DNA of 52,592 bases, taken from assembly GCF_021033825.1 (NCBI RefSeq), contig NZ_JAIFXZ010000021.1, forward strand, positions 1-52,592, in the 5' to 3' direction. The position numbers were made by a program, and so were the translations under genes. Under the pieces are notes generated by a model, which was given only the letters and a program-made list of their open reading frames with translations, ran no database searches and had not been told where the DNA came from. The stretch is from Dietzia aurantiaca (GTDB lineage: Bacteria > Actinomycetota > Actinomycetes > Mycobacteriales > Mycobacteriaceae). Positions 40,400-48,201 of the stretch are shown piece by piece (position 1 is the stretch's first letter; every line of letters starts with the position of its first letter).

Positions 40400-41494
40400 A
40401 TGAGTGACGACACGGCTACCGACGCCCAGGCCGGCCGGATCCTCGCCGCATCCGAGGAGATCCGGGCCGCCGGCGGCAGCGCCCCGCGCGCGGGCCGCGA
40501 TCCCATCAACACCCCGATGATCCGCAACTGGACCGAGGCGATCGGCGACGCCAACCCGATCTACGAGTCCGAGGAGGCGGCCGTCGCGGCCGGCCACGGC
40601 GGACTCGTCGCCCCGCCCGCGATGGCGCAGGTCTGGACCATGCGCGGTCTCGGGAAGACCCGCGAGTCCGACGACCCGCTCGGCAACATGACCGATCTGC
40701 TCGACGGCGAGGGCTTCACCTCCGTCGTGGCCACCAACTGCGACTCCACCTATCACCGCTACACCCGCCCCGGCGAGGAGGTGACCATCTCCTCGGTCCT
40801 GACCGACGTGGTGGGCCCCAAGAAGACAGGCCTGGGCGAGGGCTGGTTCTTCACCACCCGCAACTACTGGCGGGTCGGCGACGAGGTCGTGGCCGAGATG
40901 GACTTCCGGATCCTCAAGTTCCGGCCGCCGGTCAAGGCTGAGCCGGCCGCCGCCGGACCCGCCGCCGATCAGATCGTCGCGAGCTCGGGCTCGGCCACGG
41001 ACGACCTGGTGGTGGGCAAAGTCCTGCGCCCGTCGGTCTCGCAGGACACCCGCTTCTTCTGGGACGGCGTCGCCGCCCACGAGCTGCGCATCCAGAAGCG
41101 CGAGGACGGCTCGCTGCAGCACCCGCCCGTGCCGGCGCTGTGGAAGGACAAGTCCGAGCAGACCGACTACGTGGTCTCCTCCGGCCGCGGCACGGTGTTC
41201 AGCTTCGTCAACCACCACGCCCCGCGCGTGCCGGGGCGCACCCGGTTCCCGTTCGTGATCGCGTTGGTGGAGCTGGAGGAGGGCGTGCGAATGCTCGGCG
41301 AGCTGCGCGACGTCGACCCGGCCGAGGTGGAGATCGGCATGGACGTCGAGGTGGAGTTCCTCGACATGCCCGGGGATTCCAGCGAGGACGCGGCGTTCGG
41401 CACCGAGCCGTGGACGCTGTACGCGTGGCGGCCGGCCGGTGCGCCGCCGGTGGATCGTCAGATGCCTGCAGTCACGGAAGGTGGCGCCAAGTGA
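40400..41494 (+). CDS. chsH2: Steroid side-chain enoyl-CoA hydratase large subunit (MaoC-DUF35)
   Basis: A 364-residue protein with a MaoC-like hotdog domain in the first about 180 residues (MIRNWTEAIGDANPIYES, GGLVAPPAMAQVWTMRG, HRYTRPGEEVTISSVLTDVV). A DUF35 region follows (DTRFFWDGVAAHELRIQKRE, QTDYVVSSGRGTVFSFVNHH). This is the layout of ChsH2 (Rv3542c, about 311 residues). ChsH1-ChsH2 hydrates the 3-carbon side-chain enoyl-CoA, and the DUF35 domain docks Ltp2. AAAGG lies 5 bp before ATG 40400. The stop overlaps the chsH1 start (GTGA). Confidence 0.88.
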   Translation: MSDDTATDAQAGRILAASEEIRAAGGSAPRAGRDPINTPMIRNWTEAIGDANPIYESEEAAVAAGHGGLVAPPAMAQVWTMRGLGKTRESDDPLGNMTDLLDGEGFTSVVATNCDSTYHRYTRPGEEVTISSVLTDVVGPKKTGLGEGWFFTTRNYWRVGDEVVAEMDFRILKFRPPVKAEPAAAGPAADQIVASSGSATDDLVVGKVLRPSVSQDTRFFWDGVAAHELRIQKREDGSLQHPPVPALWKDKSEQTDYVVSSGRGTVFSFVNHHAPRVPGRTRFPFVIALVELEEGVRMLGELRDVDPAEVEIGMDVEVEFLDMPGDSSEDAAFGTEPWTLYAWRPAGAPPVDRQMPAVTEGGAK

Positions 41495-41940
41495 GCGAGA
41501 ACAGTGCAGTGACCGGCGCGGTCTGCCCCGCCGAGCCGCCCGCCGCGCGAGTGGGGGACACCCTGCCCGAGCTGGCCATCGAGGGGACGCCGACGTTCAT
41601 CGTGGCCTCGGCCCTGGCGACGCGCGACTTCCAGGATGTCCACCACGACCGGGACCTGGCCCACCAGAAGGGCTCGAAGGACATCTTCGTCAACATCCTC
41701 ACCGACACCGGCCTCGTCCAGCGGTACGTCACCGACTGGGCCGGACAGCAGGCGCGGATCACCTCCATCAAGTTGCGTCTCGGTGTGCCCTGGTACGCCT
41801 ACGACACGCTGACCCTGACCGGTGAGGTCACGGAGATCGCGCCCGACGGCCTGGTCACCCTGAAGATCGTCGGCAACGACTCGCTGGGCGCGCACGTCAC
41901 CTCGACCGCGACCCTCTACATGAACGGAGACCCGCAGTGA
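41491..41940 (+). CDS. chsH1: Steroid side-chain enoyl-CoA hydratase small subunit (MaoC)
   Basis: A 149-residue hotdog protein. The catalytic segment RDFQDVHHDRDLAHQKGSKD has the Asp/His pair of the MaoC hydratase motif, and ITSIKLRLGVPWYAYDTLTL follows. It is the catalytic partner of ChsH2. GTG 41491 overlaps the chsH2 stop, and its own stop overlaps the ltp2 start, so the three are translated as a unit. The N-terminus is slightly longer than in the M. tuberculosis protein. Confidence 0.87.
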   Translation: MSENSAVTGAVCPAEPPAARVGDTLPELAIEGTPTFIVASALATRDFQDVHHDRDLAHQKGSKDIFVNILTDTGLVQRYVTDWAGQQARITSIKLRLGVPWYAYDTLTLTGEVTEIAPDGLVTLKIVGNDSLGAHVTSTATLYMNGDPQ

Positions 41941-43124
41941 GCACGCTGGCTTCTGAGTCACTCGCCAACCGGGCGGCGATCGTCGGGATCGGCGCCACCG
42001 ACTTCTCCAAGGACTCCGGCCGCTCCGAGCTCCGACTGGCGGCCGAGGCGGTGCAGGCCGCCGTGGCGGACGCGGGACTGCAGCCGTCTGACGTCGACGG
42101 CCTGGTGTCCTTCACCATGGACACCAACACCGAGATCGCCGTGGCCCGCGCGGCCGGCATCGGCCACCTGAACTTCTTCTCGCGGATCCACTACGGCGGT
42201 GGAGCGGCGTGCGCGACCGTCCAGCAGGCCGCGATGGCCGTCGCGACGGGTGTCGCCGAGGTGGTGGTCTGCTACCGCGCCTTCAACGAGCGCTCGGGCA
42301 TGCGGTTCGGGCAGGTCAACTCGGCGCTGGTGCAGCAGGTCAACTCCTCCGGCACCGACAACGCGTTCTCCTACCCGCACGGGCTGTCCACGCCGGCCGG
42401 GTTCGTCGCCATGGTCGCGCAGCGCTACATGCACGAGTACGGCGCCACCAGCGAGGACCTCGGCCGGGTGGCCGTGGTCGACCGCAAGCACGCCGCCGTG
42501 AACCCGGCCGCGTTCTTCTACGACAAGCCGATCACGTTGGAGGACCACCAGAATTCGCGCTACATCGCCGAGCCGCTGCACCTGCTGGACTGCTGCCAGG
42601 AGTCGGACGGCGGGCAGGCGATCGTGGTGACCACGCCCGAGCGCGCGAAGGACCTGCCGCACAAGCCGGTCTCGATCGCGGCCGCGGCGTCGGGCTCAGG
42701 ACCGGACCAGTACATCATGACCTCGTACTACCGTCCCGAGCTCGCGGGTCTGCCCGAGATGGGGATCGTGGGCGACCAGCTGTGGAACCAGTCCGGGCTG
42801 CGCCCTGACGACATGGACATGGCCGTGCTCTACGACCACTTCACCCCGTACGTCCTCATGCAGCTCGAGGAACTGGGCTTCTGTGGTCGCGGCGAGGCAA
42901 AGGACTTCGTCCGGGAGCCGGGCGCCCTCGAGGTGGGCGGCCGCCTGCCGCTGAACACGCACGGCGGCCAGCTGGGCGAGGCGTACATCCACGGTATGAA
43001 CGGCATCGCCGAGGGCGTGCGCCAGCTGCGGGGCGATTCGGTGAACCAGGTCGCGGGAGCGGAGAAGCTCGTCGTCACCGCCGGCACCGGTGTCCCCACC
43101 TCGGGGCTCGTCCTCACCGTCTGA
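41937..43124 (+). CDS. ltp2: Thiolase-fold steroid side-chain aldolase Ltp2
   Basis: A 395-residue thiolase-like protein. It shows RAAIVGIGATDFSKDSGRSE, RIHYGGGAACATVQQAAMAV, YDKPITLEDHQNSRYIAEPL, CQESDGGQAIVVTTPERAK and GGRLPLNTHGGQLGEAYIHG. This is the Ltp2 family, which performs the last retro-aldol step of side-chain removal, releasing propionyl-CoA and the 17-keto steroid in complex with the DUF35 domain of ChsH2. GTG 41937 overlaps the chsH1 stop (GTGA). It ends the operon, and a strong hairpin follows 55 bp later. Confidence 0.9.
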   Translation: MSTLASESLANRAAIVGIGATDFSKDSGRSELRLAAEAVQAAVADAGLQPSDVDGLVSFTMDTNTEIAVARAAGIGHLNFFSRIHYGGGAACATVQQAAMAVATGVAEVVVCYRAFNERSGMRFGQVNSALVQQVNSSGTDNAFSYPHGLSTPAGFVAMVAQRYMHEYGATSEDLGRVAVVDRKHAAVNPAAFFYDKPITLEDHQNSRYIAEPLHLLDCCQESDGGQAIVVTTPERAKDLPHKPVSIAAAASGSGPDQYIMTSYYRPELAGLPEMGIVGDQLWNQSGLRPDDMDMAVLYDHFTPYVLMQLEELGFCGRGEAKDFVREPGALEVGGRLPLNTHGGQLGEAYIHGMNGIAEGVRQLRGDSVNQVAGAEKLVVTAGTGVPTSGLVLTV

Positions 43125-43179
43125 GCCGGCCGGGCTCCGCACTGCCCCGATCCGCTCGGCTCCCGTCCCTCCACGTCGT

Positions 43180-43231
43180 CAAGAGTGTTTCGCACACGTT
43201 TACCGAGAAGGGGGTGTGCGAAACGCTCTTG
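43180..43231. terminator. Bidirectional terminator-like hairpin between ltp2 and the lipase gene
   Basis: An 18-bp inverted repeat (43180-43197 with 43214-43231, one mismatch) has arms CAAGAGTGTTTCGCACAC and a 16-nt loop. It lies between convergent genes and can serve both. There is no T-tract downstream. No gene is visible in the 202-bp gap. Confidence 0.6.
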
Positions 43232-43326
43232 TCGTTGATGGAGGTGGGCGGAGACCGGCGTGTGCGGAGTGGTGCCCGGGGCCTCTCATCGTCCGGTGGT
43301 GCGGTGACGGGTGCGCGTCGGCGACC

Positions 43327-44406
43327 CTAGCCGCGCAGGCAGCCGCGCACGAACGAGCCGATGTCGCGGACCGCGGCCCTGGCCTCGGGGACCAGCGGGT
43401 GGAACGCCTGGAACACGTGGAACTGGTGCGGCCAGAGCTGGAACTCGTGAGTCACGCCGTGCTCGGCGAACTTCTCGGCCAGCCTCGCGATCCCGCCCGC
43501 GAAGTTCTCCGCGCCCCCGCACTGGATGAGGAAGGGTGGCCAGTCGGGGGAGGGGCGGTAGTTGATCGGCGAGATCGCGGGGTCGTCGGCGTCGGTGTCC
43601 GGCGCGTACCGGGCGCGGCACAGTTCAGCCATCCCCAGGGCCAGGAACGGGTCCTTCTTCGCCCTGTCGCGGGCGGACATGTCGGAGAAATCCAGGTCGA
43701 CCCAGGGGGACATGAGGACGACGCCAGCGGGCATCGCCTCGCCCGTCTTCTCCAGGTGGGCGACCAGTTGCAGCGCGAGGTTGCCGCCCGCCGAGTCGCC
43801 GGCCACCACGATGTTCTCGGCGGGAAATCCCATGTCGAGCAGCCACTGGAAGCCGGCGATCGTGTCCTCGGTCGCGGCCGGATGCGGATGCTCGGGGGCC
43901 AGGCGGTAGTCGGGCAGGAACACCGGTGTACCGGTCTCGGCGGCCATCCGCGAGGCCAGGGCCTTGTGCGACCAGGGCGAACCGAACGTGAACCCGCCGC
44001 CGTGGACGTGGTAGATCACCTTGTCCGAGTCGAAGAACCGCTTCCGACCGACCCACAGCCCCGGCACGGGCCCGTCCGAGGACCAGTCGGCGGTGGTTTC
44101 CAGGGCGGCCGCGCGGCCCGCTCCCGAGGTGAGGGCACGGAGCCGGTTGAGCGACGCCTCGGTGGGCGGCATTCGATCCAGCGCGGGACGGACGAACATC
44201 CGCAGGCCCCCGGCCAGACCGCGGGCGCGCAGGGTGCCCTGCACGCCGGGGCCGGCCAGGAGCGGCGCGCGCTGGGAGGGCCGCTCCGCTTCGACGTCGG
44301 CGGACCGCTGACCGTCCGCCGGGACGTCCCCGGACCCTGTCGCCCGGGGCAGTCGGAGTCCACCGTCGTACGGCGCGCCCGTCCGCCGGGGCCGCGATCC
44401 AGTCAT
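43327..44406 (-). CDS. Alpha/beta hydrolase, hormone-sensitive-lipase family
   Basis: A 359-residue esterase/lipase. The oxyanion motif is YHVHGGGFTFGSPW, the nucleophile Ser lies in VAGDSAGGNLALQL, and the catalytic His is in the C-terminal WPHQFHVFQAF. PDYRLAPEHPHPA is typical of the family. It hydrolyses carboxylic esters. I chose ATG 44406: TACATT (44413-44418) ends 6 bp upstream with no ribosome binding site, so the transcript may be leaderless. It is divergent from the FadD19-type gene and shares the region with KstR-box-like sites, so it may act on steroid or lipid esters. Confidence 0.85.
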   Translation of the reverse strand: MTGSRPRRTGAPYDGGLRLPRATGSGDVPADGQRSADVEAERPSQRAPLLAGPGVQGTLRARGLAGGLRMFVRPALDRMPPTEASLNRLRALTSGAGRAAALETTADWSSDGPVPGLWVGRKRFFDSDKVIYHVHGGGFTFGSPWSHKALASRMAAETGTPVFLPDYRLAPEHPHPAATEDTIAGFQWLLDMGFPAENIVVAGDSAGGNLALQLVAHLEKTGEAMPAGVVLMSPWVDLDFSDMSARDRAKKDPFLALGMAELCRARYAPDTDADDPAISPINYRPSPDWPPFLIQCGGAENFAGGIARLAEKFAEHGVTHEFQLWPHQFHVFQAFHPLVPEARAAVRDIGSFVRGCLRG

Positions 44407-44473
44407 GTGCGCAATGTAGATGTCGGAGTGAGGTGACGGGTGTCGAATCGCCGCTGCTACCATAAATCCCAGC

Positions 44474-44555
44474 TAGAACTCGTTCTCGTTCTCTGGGGAT
44501 AGCGCAGGCCACGGGCCGGTCTGGACACGAGAACAAGTTCAGGTCACAATGTGAC
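44474..44555. promoter_or_regulatory. KstR-box-like sites and a separate dyad between lipase and fadD19-type gene
   Basis: TAGAACTCGTTCTC (44474-44487) matches the KstR box except its last base and contains the palindrome AGAAC-tc-GTTCT. GAGAACAAGTTCAG (44529-44542) matches the core AACnnGTT but not the outer T and A. A third element, GTCAC-aat-GTGAC (44543-44555), is a perfect dyad unlike KstR boxes. Together they suggest KstR control plus a second regulator. Confidence 0.6.
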
Positions 44556-44597
44556 AGTAGCCACATCTGCCCTCAGCTAGAAGGAATTATTCCCGCG

Positions 44598-46244
44598 ATG
44601 ACCGACGCAGTAGCCGATCACACGTCCGACCCCCTCGCCGGGACCAATCCCGAGATGAACCAGGCCTTGGTGTTCGAGGCAATCGTCGACAAGATTCCCG
44701 ACAACCTGCTCCTCACCATGGACGGCGAGGACTTCACGTACCGGCAGATCGATGATCTGGCCAACCAGATGGGGCATGTGCTCCGGGCCCACGGTGTCGA
44801 GCCGGGCAATCATGTCGCGCTGTACATGAAGAACAGCACGCCGCACATGGCCGCGATCATCGCGACCATGAAGATCCGGGTCGCCGGCATCAACGTCAAC
44901 TATCGCTACACCCCGGCCGAGCTGGTCTACCTGTTCAACGACTCGCAGTCGACCGGTGTCCTGGTGGACGCCGAGTTCGCCGAGACGATGGCGGCCGCGG
45001 CGCCCAAGCTCGAGACCGTCAAGACGATCTTCTCCGTGGGTGGCGTGCCCGAGGTCCTGGCCACCGCGTGCGCCGAGAACGGCATCGCGGTCGTCGACCT
45101 GGACGCCGAGATGGCCACTCAGTCCACCGCGCGGGACTTCGAGCCTGCGCGAGGGGACGACAAGTGGATCGTCTACACCGGCGGTACCACCGGTTTCCCC
45201 AAGGGCGTGCAGTGGAACCACTCGGACTACTACTACGCCTGCCTGTCCGGCGGTAACCCGTACGGCGACAAGCGACACAGCCCGGCCGAGGTTGCCGAGC
45301 ACATCAACCCGGACGGCGGTTTCCGCGTGGTCGTCTCCGCGCCGCTCATGCACGGCGCCGGCCTGTTCACCCTGCTGACCTTTGTCAACCTCGGCGGACA
45401 CCTGCTGATGTTCCGCGACTTCGACCCGCAGGCCATCGTCGAGACGGTCGCCGAGCGCCAGGGCCAGATGCTGGTGTTCGTGGGCGACGGCATGGCCGTG
45501 CCGATCACCGACGCGATCGTGGCCAACAAGGACAAGCTGGACTTCAGCTCGCTGTTCATGGTCGCCTCCGGCGGCGGCATCTGGTCCAAGGCCACGCGTG
45601 ACCGCCTCCTCGAGGTCCTGCCGAACATCATGACGCGCGACAACTTCGGCGCTTCGGAGTCGGGCAACGACGGCGAGTTGGCCATCACCGACAAGGCAGA
45701 ACTCACCCTGCCGTCGAGCGCGCGCATCGGCCTGATCAACGAGTCCAACCAGCCGATCAACCCGGGCTCGGACGAGATCGGGTACATCGTGCGCCGCGGC
45801 CACGTTCCGGTGGGCTACTGGAACGACCCGGAGAAGACCGCCAAGACCTTCCCCGAGGTCGGCGGACGGCGTGTCTCGGTGCTGGGTGACATGGGCCAGA
45901 TCCGCGAGGACGGCACCATCGTCTTCCTCGGTCGCGGCTCGGGCTGCATCAACACCGGCGGCGAGAAGGTCTTCCCGGAGGAGGTCGAGCAGGCGATCAA
46001 GGCCCACCCCGCCGTCCACGACGCGCTGGTCGCCGGTGCCCCCGACGAGCGGTTTGGCCAGAAGGTCGCCGCGGTGGTGTCCTTCCGCGAGGGCCAGTCG
46101 GCCACGAGCGAGGAGCTGACCACGTTCCTGCGTGAGTCGCTGGCCAACTACAAGGTGCCCAAGACGATCGTCGACGTTCCCGAGATCCGTCGTTCACCCG
46201 CCGGCAAGGCCGACTACAAGTGGGCCAAGGACCAGGTGTCCTGA
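44598..46244 (+). CDS. fadD19: Acyl-CoA synthetase, FadD19-type (steroid side chain)
   Basis: A 548-residue adenylate-forming ligase. The P-loop is YTGGTTGFPKGV, then NFGASESGNDGEL, VPVGYWNDPEKTAKTF, LGDMGQIREDGTIVFLGRGS and a C-terminal lysine motif RRSPAGKADYKWAKDQ. The ending and length match FadD19-type enzymes, which activate the C24 side-chain carboxylate of steroids with ATP and CoA. AAGGA lies 12 bp before ATG 44598. It is separate from the fadE34 operon but close to it, with KstR-box-like sites upstream. FadD17-type activity on a shorter side chain cannot be excluded. Confidence 0.8.
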   Translation: MTDAVADHTSDPLAGTNPEMNQALVFEAIVDKIPDNLLLTMDGEDFTYRQIDDLANQMGHVLRAHGVEPGNHVALYMKNSTPHMAAIIATMKIRVAGINVNYRYTPAELVYLFNDSQSTGVLVDAEFAETMAAAAPKLETVKTIFSVGGVPEVLATACAENGIAVVDLDAEMATQSTARDFEPARGDDKWIVYTGGTTGFPKGVQWNHSDYYYACLSGGNPYGDKRHSPAEVAEHINPDGGFRVVVSAPLMHGAGLFTLLTFVNLGGHLLMFRDFDPQAIVETVAERQGQMLVFVGDGMAVPITDAIVANKDKLDFSSLFMVASGGGIWSKATRDRLLEVLPNIMTRDNFGASESGNDGELAITDKAELTLPSSARIGLINESNQPINPGSDEIGYIVRRGHVPVGYWNDPEKTAKTFPEVGGRRVSVLGDMGQIREDGTIVFLGRGSGCINTGGEKVFPEEVEQAIKAHPAVHDALVAGAPDERFGQKVAAVVSFREGQSATSEELTTFLRESLANYKVPKTIVDVPEIRRSPAGKADYKWAKDQVS

Positions 46245-46270
46245 CGGACCGGTAAGCATTACTGGCCCAC

Positions 46271-46313
46271 TGCGAAGGCCGGGTCCGCCACCAGGGCGGG
46301 CCCGGCCTTCGCA
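46271..46313 (+). terminator. Intrinsic terminator-like hairpin after the fadD19-type gene
   Basis: A 19-bp stem pairs 46271-46289 with 46295-46313, with one non-Watson-Crick pair and a 5-nt loop. The arm begins TGCGAAGGCCGGG. It starts 26 bp after the ligase stop and lacks a T-tract. Confidence 0.75.
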
Positions 46314-46335
46314 CGTGCCCCGTACCATCGGTGGC

Positions 46336-46626
46336 ATGCGCAGATTCGATCCGACGCCGCGGATCCGCGGCCTGGTGCGGTCGTATCGTGGCCGGCACGG
46401 CCGTCGCGCCCGTGTGCTCGCGGCGCTGTTGGAGGGCGACGACGACAACGCCGCCGCCGAGGTGACCGTCCACCCGTCGCAGGTGCGGCTGCCCCGGACC
46501 GTGATCTATGCGGCCGCCCGAAGCAGGGGGCTGGAGCCCGCCGGTGGTGCGGCAGCGCTCGCGCAGCGCGGGCCGTGGATCGAACCGATGCGGTTCGCCC
46601 GGCCGGCGGAGGGGAGTGCCGGATGA
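46336..46626 (+). CDS. Small basic protein, unknown function
   Basis: A 96-residue protein with an Arg-rich N-terminal half (TPRIRGLVRSYRGRHGRRAR) and one Trp. I do not recognise the family. ATG 46336 is preceded by TACCAT (46323-46328) at 7 bp and by no ribosome binding site, so a leaderless transcript is likely. The stop overlaps the next gene's start (ATGA), which indicates a two-gene unit. The high basicity could mean nucleic-acid or membrane-surface binding. It lies between steroid genes but has no recognisable link to them. Confidence 0.6.
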   Translation: MRRFDPTPRIRGLVRSYRGRHGRRARVLAALLEGDDDNAAAEVTVHPSQVRLPRTVIYAAARSRGLEPAGGAAALAQRGPWIEPMRFARPAEGSAG

Positions 46627-47024
46627 GCGTGGGGTGGCTCCTCGTCGCGCTGGCGCTCCTGCCGCCGGCCTTGTGGCTCCTGGCGATCGCGGTGGTTACG
46701 GCGCGCGGGAAGCTTCGCCGCAGAGGGGATGAGAGGACGCGCCGCCTGCGACTGGCCCGCATGTTCGGGCGCGGTTTCGGTGGTGATGTCGTCGTCGTCC
46801 CCACCGCGGATGTCGATCTGCCCGAGCACACCGTCCTCGAGGTGGCCGCGGGGGCGGGGTTCCGGTTCGTCGGGTATGAGCGCGCCGACACGCCACTGCG
46901 CAGGCGGGTGGGGGTGTTCGTCCGCGTCGGCGGGCCGGTCGACGCGGTGATCAGGGGCCCGCTGGGGCCGGACGAGCGGGCGAAGTCGGCGGTCCACGCG
47001 GGGAGGGCCCCGGCGCCCCGGTAA
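46623..47024 (+). CDS. Single-span membrane protein, unknown function
   Basis: A 133-residue protein with one N-terminal span (VGWLLVALALLPPALWLLAIAVV) followed by a basic stretch (RGKLRRRGDERTRRLRLARM). That predicts an outside-N, cytoplasmic-C orientation. The soluble part (FGGDVVVVPTADVDLPEHTV, FRFVGYERADTPLRRRVGVF) looks like a small beta domain. I do not recognise it. It is translationally coupled to the preceding basic protein, and the pair may work together. Confidence 0.6.
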   Translation: MSVGWLLVALALLPPALWLLAIAVVTARGKLRRRGDERTRRLRLARMFGRGFGGDVVVVPTADVDLPEHTVLEVAAGAGFRFVGYERADTPLRRRVGVFVRVGGPVDAVIRGPLGPDERAKSAVHAGRAPAPR

Positions 47025-47034
47025 TGTCGCGCGC

Positions 47035-48078
47035 ATGCGCATCGGAATGGCCCTGAACTACAGCGGCGGGTTCGCCGAGACCGCGGCGGAGGCCGCGGAC
47101 CTCGAGCGGGCCGGACTGGACATCGCCTTCGTCCCGGAGGCCTATTCGTTCGACGCCGTGAGCCAGCTCGGCTACCTCGCGGCCCGCACGTCCACCATGG
47201 AACTCGCGTCCGGGATCCTGCAGATCTACACCCGTACGCCCACGCTCACCGCCATGACCGCCGCCGGTCTGGACTTCGTGTCCGAGGGCCGCTTCACGCT
47301 CGGACTGGGTGCCTCGGGCCCGCAGGTCGTCGAGGGTTTCCACGGCGTGAAGTACGACGCGCCGCTGGCCCGCACCCGCGAGATCATCGAGATCTGCCGC
47401 CAGGTGTGGCGGCGCGAGAAGGTCGTCCACGACGGCGCCAAGTACCAGATCCCGCTGCCCGCCGACCAGGGGACCGGGCTGGGCAAGCCGCTCAAGCTCA
47501 TCAACCACCCGGTGCGCGAGAAAATCCCCATCGTGCTGGCCGCGCTCGGGCCCAGGAACGTGGAGTTGGCCGCCGAGATCGCCGACGGCTGGCAGCCGCT
47601 GTTCTTCCACCCCGAGAAGGCGCACCTGGCGTGGGCCGACCCGCTGGCCAAGGGGCGCGCCAAGCGTGATCCGTCCCTCGGTGAGCTGGAGGTGTACGCC
47701 GGCCCGCCGCTGGCGATCTGCGACGAGAGCGAGGTCCCGGGCTATCTGGACTTCGTGCGCCCGCACCTCGCGCTGTACATCGGCGGCATGGGTGCGCGCG
47801 GCAAGAACTTCTACAACGAGCTCGCCTGCCGCTACGGCTACGAGGCCGAGGCCGAAGAGATCCAGGATCTGTACCTGGACGGCAAGAAGGACGAGGCCGC
47901 GGCGGCGGTACCGGACGAGCTCGTGCGGTCCGTCTCGCTGATCGGGCCCGCCTCCTACGTCGCCGAGCGGGTCGAGGCGTTCCGCGAGGCCGGCGCCACC
48001 ACGCTCACCGTCGTCCCGATGGCCATGGACGCGCCGGGCCGCATCAAGCTCGTGGAGCAGTTCCGCGCCCTCTGCTGA
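47035..48078 (+). CDS. LLM-class (F420- or flavin-dependent) oxidoreductase
   Basis: A 347-residue luciferase-like TIM-barrel protein. It shows MRIGMALNYSGGFAETAAEA, DIAFVPEAYSFDAVSQLGYL, LGASGPQVVEGFHGVKYDAP and PIVLAALGPRNVELAAEIAD. Its length matches an F420-dependent oxidoreductase encoded in the KstR regulon region of M. tuberculosis. The cofactor is expected to be F420 but is not proved by sequence. TAATGT (47022-47027) lies 7 bp before ATG 47035 and no ribosome binding site is visible, so it is probably leaderless. It is convergent with chsH3, with a strong hairpin between. Confidence 0.85.
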   Translation: MRIGMALNYSGGFAETAAEAADLERAGLDIAFVPEAYSFDAVSQLGYLAARTSTMELASGILQIYTRTPTLTAMTAAGLDFVSEGRFTLGLGASGPQVVEGFHGVKYDAPLARTREIIEICRQVWRREKVVHDGAKYQIPLPADQGTGLGKPLKLINHPVREKIPIVLAALGPRNVELAAEIADGWQPLFFHPEKAHLAWADPLAKGRAKRDPSLGELEVYAGPPLAICDESEVPGYLDFVRPHLALYIGGMGARGKNFYNELACRYGYEAEAEEIQDLYLDGKKDEAAAAVPDELVRSVSLIGPASYVAERVEAFREAGATTLTVVPMAMDAPGRIKLVEQFRALC

Positions 48079-48137
48079 GCAGCGCGGGACCCATGCCGGC
48101 ATCCGCTCCCCGCCCCGGTCGGTTCCCGTGAAATGAC

Positions 48138-48168
48138 CACACCCCGCGGCACGGGGCCGCGGGGTGTG
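48138..48168. terminator. Bidirectional hairpin between the LLM oxidoreductase and chsH3
   Basis: A perfect 13-bp stem pairs CACACCCCGCGGC (48138-48150) with 48156-48168 over a 5-nt loop. It lies between convergent genes, 60 bp after one stop and 34 bp from the other. Confidence 0.75.
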
Positions 48169-48201
48169 CAGGTGAGCCGAACGGCCCGATCGGATCAGCG
48201 A

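Noticed and set aside
44529-44542. Full KstR box
   Set aside because: Only the AACnnGTT core and neighbours fit; the outer T and A are missing, so it is listed as a weak site only.
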